A stretch of DNA of 64,000 bases, from assembly GCF_002865645.1 (NCBI RefSeq), contig NW_020194620.1, positions 7,353 to 71,352 of the forward strand, given 5' to 3'. The notes under the pieces are model-generated. The model searched no databases. It saw nothing but the letters and a program-made list of their open reading frames with translations, and was not told where the DNA came from. The DNA comes from Hyaloscypha bicolor E. Lineage: Eukaryota; Ascomycota; Leotiomycetes; Helotiales; Hyaloscyphaceae. Made by a program: the position numbers and the translations under genes. Below, piece by piece: positions 33,300 through 46,350 of this stretch. The first letter of the stretch is position 1; every line of letters starts with the position of its first letter.

Positions 33300-36200
33300 T
33301 CCGTATTATATGGTTCCGGTAGTATATTATTCTTGGTATAGTCTAACTAATAGGGGAGATTCTGGGGCGGTCCTGGCTATTCGGGGTTCTTATTATGGAA
33401 GCTCTAAAGAGCTAGGGTACTATTACTTAATAAGGAAGCAGGATATTACTCCGGATCTGGGTCCTATCCTTTCTACTAGACTCGGTACTTTAGCTTCCTA
33501 TAAAGCAGTTTTACTGCTTATATCTCTTGAACTTCGTACTCCGTTTCCCCGTCTTATAGTTCTAATAGTAGAGGCTCCGGATTTGCTTATCCGGGAAGAA
33601 GGTTACCTGGGTCTTTATATAGCTTCTCTATATAGAATACCAGATATATTCTTATTAATTCCGGAAGCTTGAGCCTAAAGAAATATCCTACTTATTCCAG
33701 GATTTCGTATAGTTCTTCTATTTAGTAAGCTAGCTTATAGCTCGGATAATCGTTCTTCTAGTACTTGGTAGTAATCCATACCTTATCTCCTACTCCGAAG
33801 TCTACTAGTTAGTAGTATTTATTAGCTTAAGTAGTATAATATTCTTGTACTTATATTATATTCTCCTATATCTTTTGCTATAATTCATAGAACCATATTA
33901 CTAGGGCCTTTGCCTCCTATCTATTTAGCTTTTCCTTTAGGATACCCGATTATATTTGGGTTTCCTAGTCGAATAATATTTGTAGTTTATAGCCCTTCTT
34001 TATAAGAAACGGGGATTAGCCTATAGTCTTATAGACTAGAGCTGCCTGCTAATAGTCGATTATTGCTATCTATTCGTCCCAATTATCCTAGTAGTAATTC
34101 ATATAGGGATATAGCTATTAGTTAAAGTACTAGTTAATAATCTCTATCTGGCTATTAGTTTGGGGATAGTTAGTAGTTAATAACTTGAGCTTTATACTAA
34201 TATACTTATAGAATTCGCTCTAGAAATCTAATACGAACTAGAGGCCTCAATTAGATACTATAGTCTCCGGGATACTAATTTAGTAAACTATATAGGTAAG
34301 AAATAGAAGTACTAACTCTTTAGCTATTACTATATCTCGGACAGGAATTATAATAGGGCGCTTGCTTAGGTAGTTAATAAAGATTACTACTATATTATAC
34401 TTATTCCTATTCTCTGAGCACTTCTTGAAATCCACTAATATATACTACTAGGGGCAGTTAGGGACTAGTAATAGATATAAGAGCCCTGGCTTCTTGTTTC
34501 TGGAAACGTGGGATTATTAGTAGGTATAGTAGTTATCCCTATACTAATTAATATCTATACCTTGGCCTGGCTAGTAATAGCGGGCCTAAAGAAGCTATTA
34601 AAGCTTGGCTTATTCTGGGTATCTTATTAGGGGCTATATATATACCTCCTAAATAAGGGTAGTATATAAGGATATCTCGGGTATTATTATACTATTAGGT
34701 ATAAATAGTTTACTATATTATAAGAAGAGGCCGTCTTATAATATCCAAGTACCTTCCTTTTCGTTTCTTGCCTTGTCCTATAGCTTTTCTAGCTCTAGTA
34801 ACTCTTGGTTCTTACTTAATAGCTTATTTACTAGCTAGATACTATTATACTAGGTTTCTTCCTAAGCCGGGTTTATAAAGGCCTTAATTAGAGCTAACTA
34901 GAGATCCCGTATAATATTATTATTAATCTTTTATTATAGGAGGAGAATTTGGGTTTGGTAGACTACTATTACCTTATTCTGGGCAGTTATATCCTTGTAT
35001 TTCCTATTTAGGGCATTTGCTTATTTATTTGACTTGCCTATCTGATATATAAGCTTAAAATAGTAGCAGGAAAGATATTTTACCTAGTAAGCTTATCTTA
35101 TTAAGAGCTTCTTTATAATTATAAAGTATTTAAGGGCTTAGTAATCTAAGTAAATTATAAAAGATATTTCCTATAGGCCTTTTAGCTCTATTTACTATTC
35201 GGTTAAAGAGAGAATAATAACAAGTATCTCTTTATTATAAATATTATAGTTTAGTTCTATTAACTATATAGTCTTAAAGAAAAATACTACCGGGTACTAG
35301 AGTCCTATCTAGAAGTCTTACTATAAGAGAATACCGGCTATAACTCTATTTAATATATCTGTTTTAACTATAGTAGAGAGATTTAAGTTATAGTAGTATA
35401 GAATTAGTACCGAGAGTATAGCTTGCTTTAGCTTAGTAAAACCTTCTTAATACTAATCTATTTATTTAAACGGAACTCTCTTATATATTAGAGCTATTAG
35501 GGGCTTTATTATATGGCCGTATTCTATAATAAAGTACTAATAAAAGTTATAAAAACCCAGAAAGCCTTATATTTCTTTAATTATCTTTAGTAGTCGCTAG
35601 TCCTTAATAACTACTATTTTATCTGGATTTACTTTAATATCTCTAGTAGAGATAATAAAGCCTAGATATTTTATATAAATAACCTTGAATTCTGATTTCT
35701 TAATATTTGTTTAAAGGCCAGTATCCCGTATTTACTAAAGGACCTTTTATATATAGTTTTTATACTTTAGGGAATTATTCGAGTAAATTAGAATATTATC
35801 CAAATAAGCTATATAAAATATATTAAGGTAATTAAAGAGAATATTATTTATATATCTCTAATATATAGTAGGGCTATTAGTTAGGCCTTCCCAAAGAACC
35901 TTATACTTATAGGCCCTATATCTTATACGGAATATTATAAGTTCTTCTAATTCTGGGTCTATTCGGATCTAATAGAATGTTTACCGAATATCTAGCTTTA
36001 TATAGACCTTGGCTTGAGCTAGCCATATAAGAGTCTTATAAATAAGGGAAAGAGGATAATAGTTCTTTTATATTAAGTTATTTAGCTTATAATAGTTAAT
36101 ATAGAATTAGAGAGCTCTATTAGCCTTCTTTATAAAGAGGATTAGAGATATAAAAGGGAATTAGCTTGGCTTAATAAAGTTCTATTAGAGGTTCTCTTTA

Positions 36201-37260
36201 AGGAAGCACTTGACCTCCTATAGCTTATAGATTAACTATTAATAGAGCGGGGAATACTCTAGGCTCTCTGGGCCTTTGGGATTATTAATCTGAATCTTGT
36301 AGTTATATGATTAATACGGGAGTAAGACATTTAATATTTCCTTTAAGAAGATATCTGCAAAATCCTTGAACTTCTCTAATAAAACTCTTACTAGCTATTA
36401 TAGCTCCGTTTCTCCTGGCTATTACTTGCCCGAAATGAACTCGTCCTCTTACTATAATTTTAGCTCTTTATTAATCTCGAAAAACGATATTATAAAGAAA
36501 AGGTTCTCCTTTTTCCGTAGGTTTATCTAGAAAGTAACTAGTAAGATACCTGTAATATTAACCGAGGGCCTTAACTAGATCTTATAGCTTTCCTTTGGAT
36601 AGTATGGTTTTAATATCCCTATCTCTAGCTTAGAAGAAACTTCTATATTCCCTAAGGCCACTTGTATTTCTTTATAGTATTAAGCTTAATCCTTTTACTA
36701 TATATGGCTTTCTAAGCCCGGCTCAGAAAGAAAATAAGGGGGTTTCCTCTTTATAAGCTAAGGTCTCTAGGACTTATTTATAGCTATAGTTTTATTCCTT
36801 TTATCTATATCTTCTTAGTACTAGTCGCTTTTCCCAGATTCCAAGTTCTTATATATAATAGTTAGGATCTTATTCTAATCCTTCTTTCTAGGCTAATTAT
36901 TTGGCTAGATTAACCTTCTATTCTTGTAATTAATTAGGATACTAGTACTTATAAACTACTATTATCTCAAAATCATATTATACTTGCCTAGTCCTATAAC
37001 TAGTATAGGTACTAGAACTCTCTATCTATTAATTAAGAGTATAAGCTTAATATAATAAGTAATAGATATAGCCTGCTTGCCATTAAACCCTTTTATATTA
37101 TAGGGTAATACTAATTAAGTAGGCTTAATATCTAGAAATCGTTTAATTATTCTTATAAACTTGGAATTAATAAAAGTATATCTATTTACTCCGGTATTAA
37201 TAAGAGAAGAAGTCTTAATACCTAATCTATTATTACTAATTATATAAGGAAGTATAAATG
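33300..37260 (-). pseudogene. gypsy-1 pol relic (PR, RT, INT, chromodomain)
   Basis: Minus-strand translation shows, from right to left: an aspartic protease with INTG where DTG is expected (about 37160-37230); reverse transcriptase with YLDNILIY in place of YLDDILIY (about 35800-35850); the downstream IKEI-GFLGFYNFY block (about 35530-35620); integrase with TNYPQTNSQIEI near 34150 and LSKRPIIIPVRD near 34360; and a chromodomain (YEVQEI, LKYRV, DPDPE-YPAS) at about 33330-33560. Stops fall where Trp, Arg or Gln are expected, so this is RIP inactivation, not random decay. Confidence 0.88.
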
Positions 37261-38750
37261 CTTTATTTCCTAATAGCTAGCTTAAATTAATTTCTGCTAT
37301 ATCTATATAATATGGCCCTAAAGAGGAAACTTCCTTTAGAGGTCCTTATTTCCCTATTCTATACCCTTGGATAGCTTACTTATAGTAAGTACTACTAGCT
37401 TGGCTACTAAAACTTACTTTATATACTCTGTCTTGAATTCTAGATAGTTCCTAGATATATAACCAAATCCATTATAGTTATAGTACTTGAGATCTGAGGA
37501 TTCGGGCTTTGGGATAGCAGGCTTGTCTATTACTGGGGTCTTGAAAGCGGGCTTTATATAAGGGGCGCCTCCTGGGCTTAGCTTATCTATATTTTTATTA
37601 GCTTTTTTAGATACCTGTTTTTTTTTTTTATAATAAGCTCGGATTTACTAGTTATTCATAGTATAGTATTATATGAACTCTATAGTATAAATAGCCGGGT
37701 TATTATAGTATATAGCTATGGCCTCTTAGAGCTTTTAGGTAAGCTTATTATTCAGGTTATTCTTAAGGTTCTATAGATTAATATTTCTGTCTATTATATA
37801 TCTCAGGAATAGAATATAGAACTCCTGAAAAGTCTGGCCCTTCTTTATAAATAGCTCCTTAAATACTTGCCAAGTATTATACTCCTTATTCGGGTCGCCA
37901 TATAGCTCCTCTAGATAGGTATATAGTTCCCTAATAGTCTTATATATATATTAACTATTCTAGTTTAGGCGGGAAGAGATTAGTATAAGGATATAGCTAC
38001 CTATATAACTGGATATATAAATAATCTTGAGGTCCTCTATCTAATAAATATCAGAATTACTATAGAGCTTATTCTTAATCTAAACTAACTAATTATTAAA
38101 GGTAATACTATTCTTAGTTATATTTTCGAAAATAAAAGGGTTAGGAAGTTTAATTAAGTATCTATCTTCTAGAATAGGAGAACCGGTTATCCCGGCAAGC
38201 TATATAATAAGCTTCTTAATAATAGCTTTATTCTTTTATAAGGCTTATTTAGTTTCTTTTAGCTAATTATAATAATTCTTACTATAGGTAAGAATATTAT
38301 ATATCTTTAGAATTAGCTTAATAATCTCTTTATATAAAGCCTCTGGGTTCCGAAGTAATTCTTAAAACTCTGCCTTTAATAAGGCAGGTCCCTCTTTTTT
38401 CTCTATTTTCTAGAAGAGAGTATCTTTTCTACTATAAATATTAATGGGATACTCGGACTCTTTAGGAGACTTAATAAGAGGCTCTGGTTTACTTTCTGGT
38501 AATATATTAGTAGTATCTCGTACTATAGCTCCTTCTGACTTGCCTAGTTATTCCGGGACTTATTTTCTTATAGATCTTTATTTAGTAGTAAGGTTACTGG
38601 CCTATTTGCTTGCCTGGCTAGTCTAGGGCTTTCTTGCCTAGTTATTCTAGGGCTTTCTTTTATTCTAATATTAGTTAACCGGTTCGGGAGTAGCTATAGT
38701 ATATTGCATTTATACTCGTCGAAAACTAATTGGGTAGGTATTATTTAAAT
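37261..38750 (-). pseudogene. gypsy-1 gag relic with CCHC zinc knuckle
   Basis: Near 37443-37500 the minus strand reads KYYNYNGFGYISRNY, a CX2CX4HX4C knuckle in which the Cys and His codons have become Tyr. Upstream sequence has the length and position of gag but no diagnostic motif by eye. Plus-strand ORF 38444-38626 is an antisense shadow. Confidence 0.7.
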
Positions 38751-38788
38751 CCTCTATAGGATTAAGAAATAGGCAAGCTTTTAAATTA

Positions 38789-39048
38789 TATTACGAGTAT
38801 AAGATCTAGGGCCTAGAAGATATAGTTAGACTATCTCTATTTTAATAATTTAAAGCTAAAGAGAGAAGAGGATCCCAAAGGAGCCTCGGATCTAAATAAT
38901 CGCAAGCTATATATAGGCCCATATACTAGCTTAAGCTCGGGGTTATATATAATAATCAGGTAACTATAGATGCCTCGCTTAGATACTAGATGCCTTTCTA
39001 GCTCTAGTCTAATCCCTACTAGTATTATATATTATAATAACCGTAATA
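38789..39048 (-). repeat. 5' LTR of gypsy-1
   Basis: 260 bp; it aligns to 32921-33180 without gaps. By eye there are about 28 differences, all transitions, and about 27 have T or A here where the other has C or G. Confidence 0.93.
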
Positions 39049-39057
39049 TGCTTTATA

Positions 39058-42000
39058 TTCTAATTAATTTAATCTTTGGGAAGTAGTTTATTATAAGGTA
39101 GTTAAGCTATTAATAGACAAAAATATTAATAGCTAGAGTATTAACTAGAAGAAGCGCCTTTACTACTATTAGAGTAATTTAACCGGATATCCAGGGAAGT
39201 ACTTAATTAAGTACTCTTTATATTACCTAATTAGAAAAAGGAAATAGAACTCAGATACTTCCAAAACTAGCTAGTAAGATAATAATAATAGAGAAATTAG
39301 TAGCGGCTTGCTATTATATTACTGAATTAGAAATAGAGATATAATAGAGAGAAGATCTAGAGAAGCTAGAAGCTTAGATCCGTTATTTTAAAGATATTCG
39401 GATATCCGGTATAGAATCCGTTATATCCCTAATAGTACTCTTAGTTTGGAGGGCTTTAAAAACCCGAGAACTATTTATTTACCGGGGAAAGAGTATTAAA
39501 AAAGCCTAGAACTTCTTCTATTAGATAGAGTTAAAATAGTATAAAAACGGCGGAATTACCTGGGCTACTAATATAATAAAGGTTATATATTATATTTCCT
39601 ATTTTAAGAATATAGCTAGAAATATCTAGAAGTATAGGAAGTAATTAGTAGGTATTAATACTATAGATTAGGAAACCTTTATTAAATTTATAAAGAATTC
39701 TATTTTAAATCCGGAAAACTATAATAATAATACCCTTATTAAGTTTAAAAATACTAAATAATAGTCAGGCTAGAGTATTTAAAGCTTTATATCTTATTTA
39801 AATAGCCTATTAGATAATTTAGAATATATAGGTTTACTATAAGAGTAAAATAACTTATTTAGTAGCTTAAGGCAGGAAATCCGGAATAAGATTAATTATT
39901 AAGGAAATACTTTATAAGAAAGAGAGAAACTTATTTTTATTATTATAAGAGTTAAGAATAATTTAAACCTATTTATTTAATAGAAATATAATAATAAGCT
40001 AATGAAATAATAAAAGAAAAGTAATAAGAGAAAAGAAAAGAGAAATAATAAAAAGAAATAAAAAAGAAATATATTTCTATTATAAGATTCGTAAAACCGG
40101 AATAGTAAAAATATAGTAATAAAGTCTAATATAGTACTTATATTAAGATTTATAAAACCGGGTATAATTTGCTTTATTTACTAAAAAAAGAATTATTATA
40201 TTATTACTTATTTAAATTAGGAGAAACCAACTTATTATAACTATAATAAGCCTAGCTATAAATTATATAAATACCTAGAACTAAAGAAGCCGGGAAACGG
40301 ATATATCTTATAGTAATTATACTCGTTTATATTATAGAAAGTAAGGCTCTTAAAACGAGAATAGTAATTAAGCTTATTATTAAAATAAGAAAAAATAAAT
40401 AAAGAATTAAAGTATTAGTAAACTCGAATATAAAGACTAATTATATAAAGAGGAGATTAGCTTTAAATATAGGTATTTTATTAATATTAAAAGTAATTTC
40501 CTTATTCTTACTAGAAGAAAAAAGAATTTATTTATATAAAAATTATATTCTTAGAATTATTATTAAGAATATACTAGGGAACTAAAGAGAGACTAATATA
40601 TACTTTATATTATATAATTTCAATTTAAATTATATTAATATAATACTTGAATTCCTATAGCTTTACTAGATTAATTCCCTAATTTCTTTTAGGGAAGTAA
40701 TATAAAGATATTAGATTTAATTCTAGAAGATTAAAGTTCTAAATATTAGAAAGTTTACTAAAATAGTAAAATATAAGATATATATTTTTCTATTAATTAT
40801 TTATTTTATAATAAATAGCTAAAGAATTACTATTATTATTACTAATAAAATAATTATATTTCTTAAGAAATATTAGAATCTTTTCTAAGTATTCTTTATA
40901 GAAACTATAGGTATATTATCTAACTACTATATAATAGAGAATTATATAAATCTAGAATTAGAATTCTAACTATTATATAATCCTATATATATTTTATTAG
41001 AAAGAAAATATAAAGTTTTTCGGGAATATCTTAATACTAGCCTAGAAAAGAAATAAATCCGTTATTTTATTAGCCTAGCTAGTACTCTAATTATATTTGT
41101 TTTAAAAAAAGAAAATAGCCTATATCTATATATTAATTATTAGAAGCTAAATAGAATTATTATTAAGAACTAAATACTATTACTACTTATTAGTAAGACT
41201 ATAAATAGGCTTTATAAAGTAAAGATATATATAAAGCTAAACTTAAAAAAAATACTTATTATTAGTTATAAATATAAGAAAATAATAAATAAAAAATAGT
41301 ATTTTAAATATATTATAAATATTTCGAGTATTATATTATATCTTTTAGGCTATTTAATACTTCGGTAATATTTCAGGTATATATTAATTATATATTAGTA
41401 AGTCTTATAAATATTATTTATATAGTCTATTTAGATAATATTTTAATTTATTTAGAGAATTCAGAATAATATATAATAGTAGTCTAATATATACTCGAGT
41501 AATTATAATAATACTAGCTCTTTATAAACTTAGTAAAATATAAGTTTAATATAAAAAAAGTAAAGTTTCTAGGATTTATAATTAGCCCGGATAATATAGA
41601 AATAAAAGCTAATTAGGTTATAATTATTAGGAAATAGCCGGCCCTAAAAAATAATATCCGAGAAATTCAAGTATTTCTGGGTTTTACTAACTTTTACTAG
41701 AGATTTATTTATAAATACTTTAAGGTAATAAAAGAGTTAACTAATTTATTAAAAACTAGTAGAAACTTATAATATTATTTTAGCTAAATAAATAAGGCAA
41801 ATAAGGCTTTTAAGAAGCTATAAATTATATTTATAATAGTATTAATTTTTTATTATTTTAATCTAGTTTTAAAGATTTATATAAAAACGGATACTTTAGG
41901 ATTTATAGTTATAGATATAATTTTCTAGTTCTTTAGTAAGAAAATAGAGGCCAGGTAATAATCTATTACCTTTTATTTAAAGAAAATAACTATAATTAAA

Positions 42001-44010
42001 AATAAATATAAAATATATAATTCTAAACTTTTAATTATTATTCTAATATTTTATATTTAGTAATATTATCTAGTATATATCTAATATATTATTATTATTA
42101 AAACAAATTATAATAACTTGAAATACTTTATAATTAAAAGAAAACTAAATAGTTAATAAATAAGATAAATAGAAGAGCTAGTTATCTTTAACTTTATTTT
42201 AGAATATTAGCCAGGATATAGTAATTTTACTAATAGGCTATTAAGATAACCAGACTTTATAGCAAGTATAAATAAATATACTTTATTATTTATACTTTAT
42301 AATAAGCTATAAAATATAATATAGAAAGCCCTATAAATAGTAGTAATAAAATACTATACTATTTCTATAATATTATAATTTAAGGCCTAGGAAAAAGGAA
42401 GTAAATACTTCTTAATTAGTAAGATACTAAGAAATTCCGAAAGAGAAGTTTATTTTAGTAATAAAATAATACTAAAAATATTACTATTTGAGCCTATTAC
42501 TAGTATAGCTAGTTATAAATAGTATATATTACGAATTCTAGCTATATAAGTAGCTAGGTCCGAAATAGTATATAAGAAAAATAAAAAAATATTACTTAAA
42601 TTATTATTATAGTACTAAAGGCTTAATTTATTAATATAATACTAGTAATATAAATAGTTCTTAAAAGAGATCTTTACTAGAGCTATTAAAACTTGAAAAC
42701 TTAATATATCTAGGTTATTAAAATATTAGGGTACTATTTATATACTAAATAAGCTAGTTTTTAAAAAAGAATTACTATAAGCTAATTATAATAATTCTAT
42801 AAATAAGTATTTTAGTACTAGTAAAATACTAGAGATTCTCTAAAAAAAGTACTTCTAGTAAAATATAAAAAAAAATATAAAAAACTATATTAGAATTTGT
42901 TTTATATATTAATAAACTAAGATAAAAATATATATATTATATAATATATTTAGTTTATTTCCTTTTTCCTCTAAGCTATAGTAAGAAATTACTATAAACT
43001 TTATTATAAGACTATTTTCTTTTAGGTTTTATAGTAAGATATATAATTCTATATTTATTATTATTAATAAATATATAAAAATAGTATAATATATTCTAAT
43101 TATTAAAAAGATCTCGGCTCTTGAGTTAGTAAAGCTATTTATATATTTCATTATTAAAAACTTTAGTATATTTATAGGTATAACCTCTAATAAAGAATCT
43201 GTTTTTATAAATAAGTTCTAGTTAAGTTTATATTTTTATTTAAAGATTTAATAATAGCTAAATATAGTATTTTACTTATAAACTAATAGATAAATAAAGA
43301 ATCTAAACTAAACTTTAGAATAGTATTTAAGGTATTATACTAGCTACTAATAAGATAACTAGATAATAAAGCTTATTTTTATAGAATTTATATATAATAA
43401 CTTTATATATTTAATAATAGAGATTTCTCTATTTTATATATTATATGAATTTTATTCTAGTATTAAACTATATATTAAGAATAATATTCCAGAAAAAGAG
43501 ATACTAGTAATATAGGAAAGAATTTAAAGAATTTAAATAAAAAAAGAAGTACTAGAAAAGTAATAGTAAGAAGTAATAAATATATTAATAAGAAGTTTAA
43601 TATATATAATAGAGTTATACTTTATATAAAGAATATTTAATAGCTATAACCTAGTATAAAGCTAATAAATAGATATCTTGGTTCCTTTAAAATTCTAGAA
43701 ATTATAGGAATATATAAATAGATATATTATTTGAAATTACTATTATTATATTAGATTTATAATATTTTCTATATTTCTTTTTTAGAGCTATAGTACCCGC
43801 AAGCTAGTATTATAATAGAACTAGAACTAGTTAAGATTAAGGGTAAAAAGAAATTTGAAATAAAATCTATTATAGCTTATAAAAAAAGTAGAAAAGAAAG
43901 AAAATATCTTATTTATTAGAAAGGCTATTTACTAGTAGATAATATATGAGAACTACTAAGTAATCTAGAGAATATAGCTTAAGAATTATAAAAATACTTA
44001 GAAAAGAATA
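39058..44010 (+). pseudogene. gypsy-2 gag-pol relic ending in a chromodomain
   Basis: Plus-strand readings show a gag-like start (39.2-40.0 kb), protease VNSNIKTNYIKRRL near 40430 (D-to-N change), reverse transcriptase with ISKTINRLYKVKIYIKLNL (about 41190) and YLDNILIY (about 41420), then FLGFIISPDNIE and IQVFLGFTNFY (about 41660). RNase H lies near 41870. Integrase has DSIFIIINKYTKIVQYI (about 43045) and LYEFYSSIKLYI (about 43445). The chromodomain has KKSRKERKYLIY-KGY with LENIA at about 43870-43980. Stops and D-to-N, R/W-to-stop changes occur throughout. Confidence 0.88.
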
Positions 44011-45350
44011 ATATTATAATACTATTAGCTAAATAGAAATATAAAAAATAAATGCTTTTATTAGAAAACTATTAAAAACCATGTATTTATTCTTGAAAAA
44101 ATTATATAAAAATTATTAAGAACTTTAAAAACTCTAATTTCTATATCTTATAAATACTTTATTCTTATAATTACTTTTTATTATTCTTATTATTATTTTT
44201 ATTAGAATTCTCTCGAGAAATAGATAATAAATTAGCCTATAAAGCTATTAGCTATTAGTAAGAAATAAGAAAGAAATAAGCTTATTTAATACTAAAGAAT
44301 ATTAATTATATTATTAAAAGTATTTTATACTAATACTAAGCTAGTAAGAATTACTTAATCTATTTCTTGGATTATTAAGGAAATCTATTAGCCTTAAATA
44401 ATAGCTTTAATACGAGAAGTATATATAATTTAGTATAGAAGAAAAGTAGTAATAGCCTTCTTTTTTTCGGGTAAAGAATAAAGAAAATATTTATATATAT
44501 TAATAACTTAAAAAAGGCGATTTAATTATATTATATATATTTAAGGAATCTTAAATAGTATTAGAATAGGAAATAAATAAAGAAATTTATAACTTATAGA
44601 ATTATATTTCTTATTCTTGAAATAGTAGTAATTATATATTAAGTAATTATTATTCTTAATATAAGTAAGATCGGGAAACTTAGTAATATTCTTGAAATAT
44701 TAAAGATAATAAGGGTAAATTAAGAATATAAAAGTATTAGCTAAACGGGTAGTAATAGGCTAATAAGTACTAAGAGAAGTATTTATTTTAATAAATAAAG
44801 AAGTAAAAGAGGGAATTAGAAGAGAATTTAAATAAAGCTTAAATAAAGCTTAAAGGAACTTAAAGGAGCTTAAAGAAGGCTTAAAGAAGGAAAATAAGAA
44901 ATAAGAAGAAGCTAGATATATTATTATAATTAAGGAAATAGAAGATTAGTTAGTAGGAAAAGAGAGGCCTTTTTATAATACTTTTTCCCTAAATAGTAAT
45001 TATGAATTCGGAACCGGCTTTATATTAGGAATATCTAGAAAATTCTAAAGAAGGAATTTATAAATAAACTAGAAAATTAGATTAATTTTTCTAAGCTTTT
45101 AAGCCTATAAAGTAATAATTTATTTGTAAATAGAGGCTAAGTTAGGATTTATAAACTAATTAGAAGACCGGAAAAGCTTTATATCTAATAATATATACTA
45201 TATCTATACTATTTTTATAAGAGGAAATTACTAGAGGTAATTTATAAGTTAACTAGGCAGGATTAGTAAACTATATTCTTAATTTCATTATCTAGTATAA
45301 TAATAAGGCAATTATAGGAAGTTTTTAAAAAGAACTATAGTAGGGTTTTT
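44011..45350 (+). other. extra region of gypsy-2 between chromodomain and 3' LTR
   Basis: About 1.3 kb of RIP-degraded sequence beyond the pol end. It includes a repeat of (A/G)CTTAAAGGA-like words (44836-44890) that reads as a Leu/Lys/Glu-rich helix, and frames near 45000 such as EFGTGFILGISRKF. It may be a third coding region or part of another decayed element. Confidence 0.45.
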
Positions 45351-45625
45351 TCTCTCTTGTCCCGTAACTACCGTTACGTGTCCTGCTTCCCAGGCATACT
45401 AGTACTAGTTTAAGGGGTTGCATAAGACCTCCGTCTATATATACGATTAGCCTTCCCAATACATTAACCTTCGGAGCCCCTTATTTTTGACCATTTGTAT
45501 TATTTCATTACTAGTACTGAGAGTCTTAAGATTATTACTTCTACTTATTTAGCTTCTTACCCTCTTTACCTCCACTCACGCATCCAACGCCTATATATGG
45601 TCCGAAATCCATATAACAATCAAAT
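45351..45625. other. GC-richer island inside gypsy-2
   Basis: From TGTCCCGTAACTACCG to ATCCCTATTACGGAAC the sequence has ordinary composition, with CpG sites kept, between strongly RIP-mutated flanks. The two ends are roughly inverted (GTCCCGTAACTA and TATTACGGAAC). It contains a TATATATACG box and a pyrimidine-rich leader-like stretch. It may be a later insertion such as a solo LTR, or a region RIP did not reach. No target duplication was found. Confidence 0.5.
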
Positions 45626-45702
45626 CCCTATTACGGAACTAGTAGCTAGAAAAGTTTTAGGGAATTATTTATAAAGCTATTTATAGTTTTCTTAGGCCTT
45701 TT

Positions 45703-45730
45703 GGGGATAAGGGCCTAGAGGAGAAGTTAA
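45703..45730 (+). other. polypurine-rich tract before the gypsy-2 3' LTR
   Basis: The purine-rich GAGGAGAAGTTAA directly abuts the 3' LTR, as a plus-strand primer tract should. Confidence 0.55.
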
Positions 45731-46039
45731 TATAATAAGTATATATAATAATATATAAATAGGTATTAGATATTATAGATCTAATTTCCTATTTTAGGTA
45801 AAGTTTATAATTAAAATTATACGAATTATATGGGATTATATTTCCTAGTTAAGTAAAGTACTTTATAAGCTTGGCTAAATACTAGAGAATATATAGGGAA
45901 ATACTTCTAGCTTTAGAAAGAGGCATTAATTAGTCTTTTACTAGAACTAATTCTTGGAATTAGTTATACTTATAAGTATTATTCTATAGTTTACTTATTT
46001 TAATTACTTATATATTACCCTGCTATTATATGCCTTATA
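45731..46039 (+). repeat. 3' LTR of gypsy-2
   Basis: An intact 309-bp LTR, more AT-rich than its partner, ending at TGCCTTATA and followed by AGTAG. Confidence 0.9.
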
Positions 46040-46350
46040 AGTAGGAAATCTAGTAATATTAGACTTTTAATAATCTAAAGATTTAACCTATATATATATT
46101 AGTATTAGAATTTAAGAATATTTTACTTACTTTCCTATTTTCTTTCTTTTTTTCTATATTAGAAGGCTTATTAGTAATATATATATCTAAGCCGTCTTTA
46201 TTAGAATTAGAAAGTTCTAATATTTTAAGGGCTTCTTAATTATCTTTCTAATTAGAAAGAATCTCCTTATTTCGGAGATTCTAGTTCCCTAGTCTCTGAT
46301 TTTTACTAATAGGATTGCTATTATTATTAAGTTCTTAAGTCGAGGTAATT
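46040..46350 (-). pseudogene. upstream part of the same hAT relic
   Basis: This minus-strand sequence is the upstream half of the split hAT frame (peptides such as SNSNKDGLDIYI and KSNITRFPT), broken by TAG/TAA. It joins 32615 when the inserted retroelement and one copy of AGTAG are removed. Confidence 0.65.

Larger units (their letters stand above)
32921..39048 (-). mobile_element. Ty3/gypsy LTR retrotransposon (gypsy-1), minus strand, RIP-mutated
   Basis: A 6128-bp element with two gap-free 260-bp LTRs (32921-33180, 38789-39048). Each starts TATTACGAG and ends CCGTAATA, which is TGTTAC...GTAACA after RIP of the terminal TG/CA. The target duplication is TACTT (32916-32920) and TGCTT (39049-39053), one RIP-type change apart. 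A polypurine tract next to the left LTR and the minus-strand order gag-PR-RT-INT-chromodomain fix the orientation. It inserted 4 bp before the end of the gypsy-2 5' LTR and is less decayed than gypsy-2. Confidence 0.94.
32616..46039 (+). mobile_element. Ty3/gypsy chromovirus-like LTR retrotransposon (gypsy-2), RIP-mutated, interrupted
   Basis: Two LTRs of exactly 309 bp (5': 32616-32920 plus 39054-39057; 3': 45731-46039) begin TATAATAGGCATA/TATAATAAGTATA and end ATGCCTTATA. The original TG/CA ends have become TA/TA. The element is flanked by the perfect 5-bp duplication AGTAG (32611-32615, 46040-46044). Without the inserted element and its duplication it is 7291 bp. It encodes gag-pol on the plus strand up to a chromodomain near 44 kb. 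Heavy C-to-T and G-to-A decay leaves no ORF. It sits inside the hAT element and itself holds gypsy-1 in its 5' LTR. Confidence 0.92.

Noticed and set aside
33310..33672. 120-codon plus-strand ORF inside gypsy-1
   Set aside because: It is antisense to the chromodomain end of gypsy-1 pol, which reads on the minus strand with recognisable residues. The open frame is a by-product of that coding sequence.
38444..38626. 60-codon plus-strand ORF near the gypsy-1 5' end
   Set aside because: It lies antisense to the gag region of gypsy-1 and has no domain.
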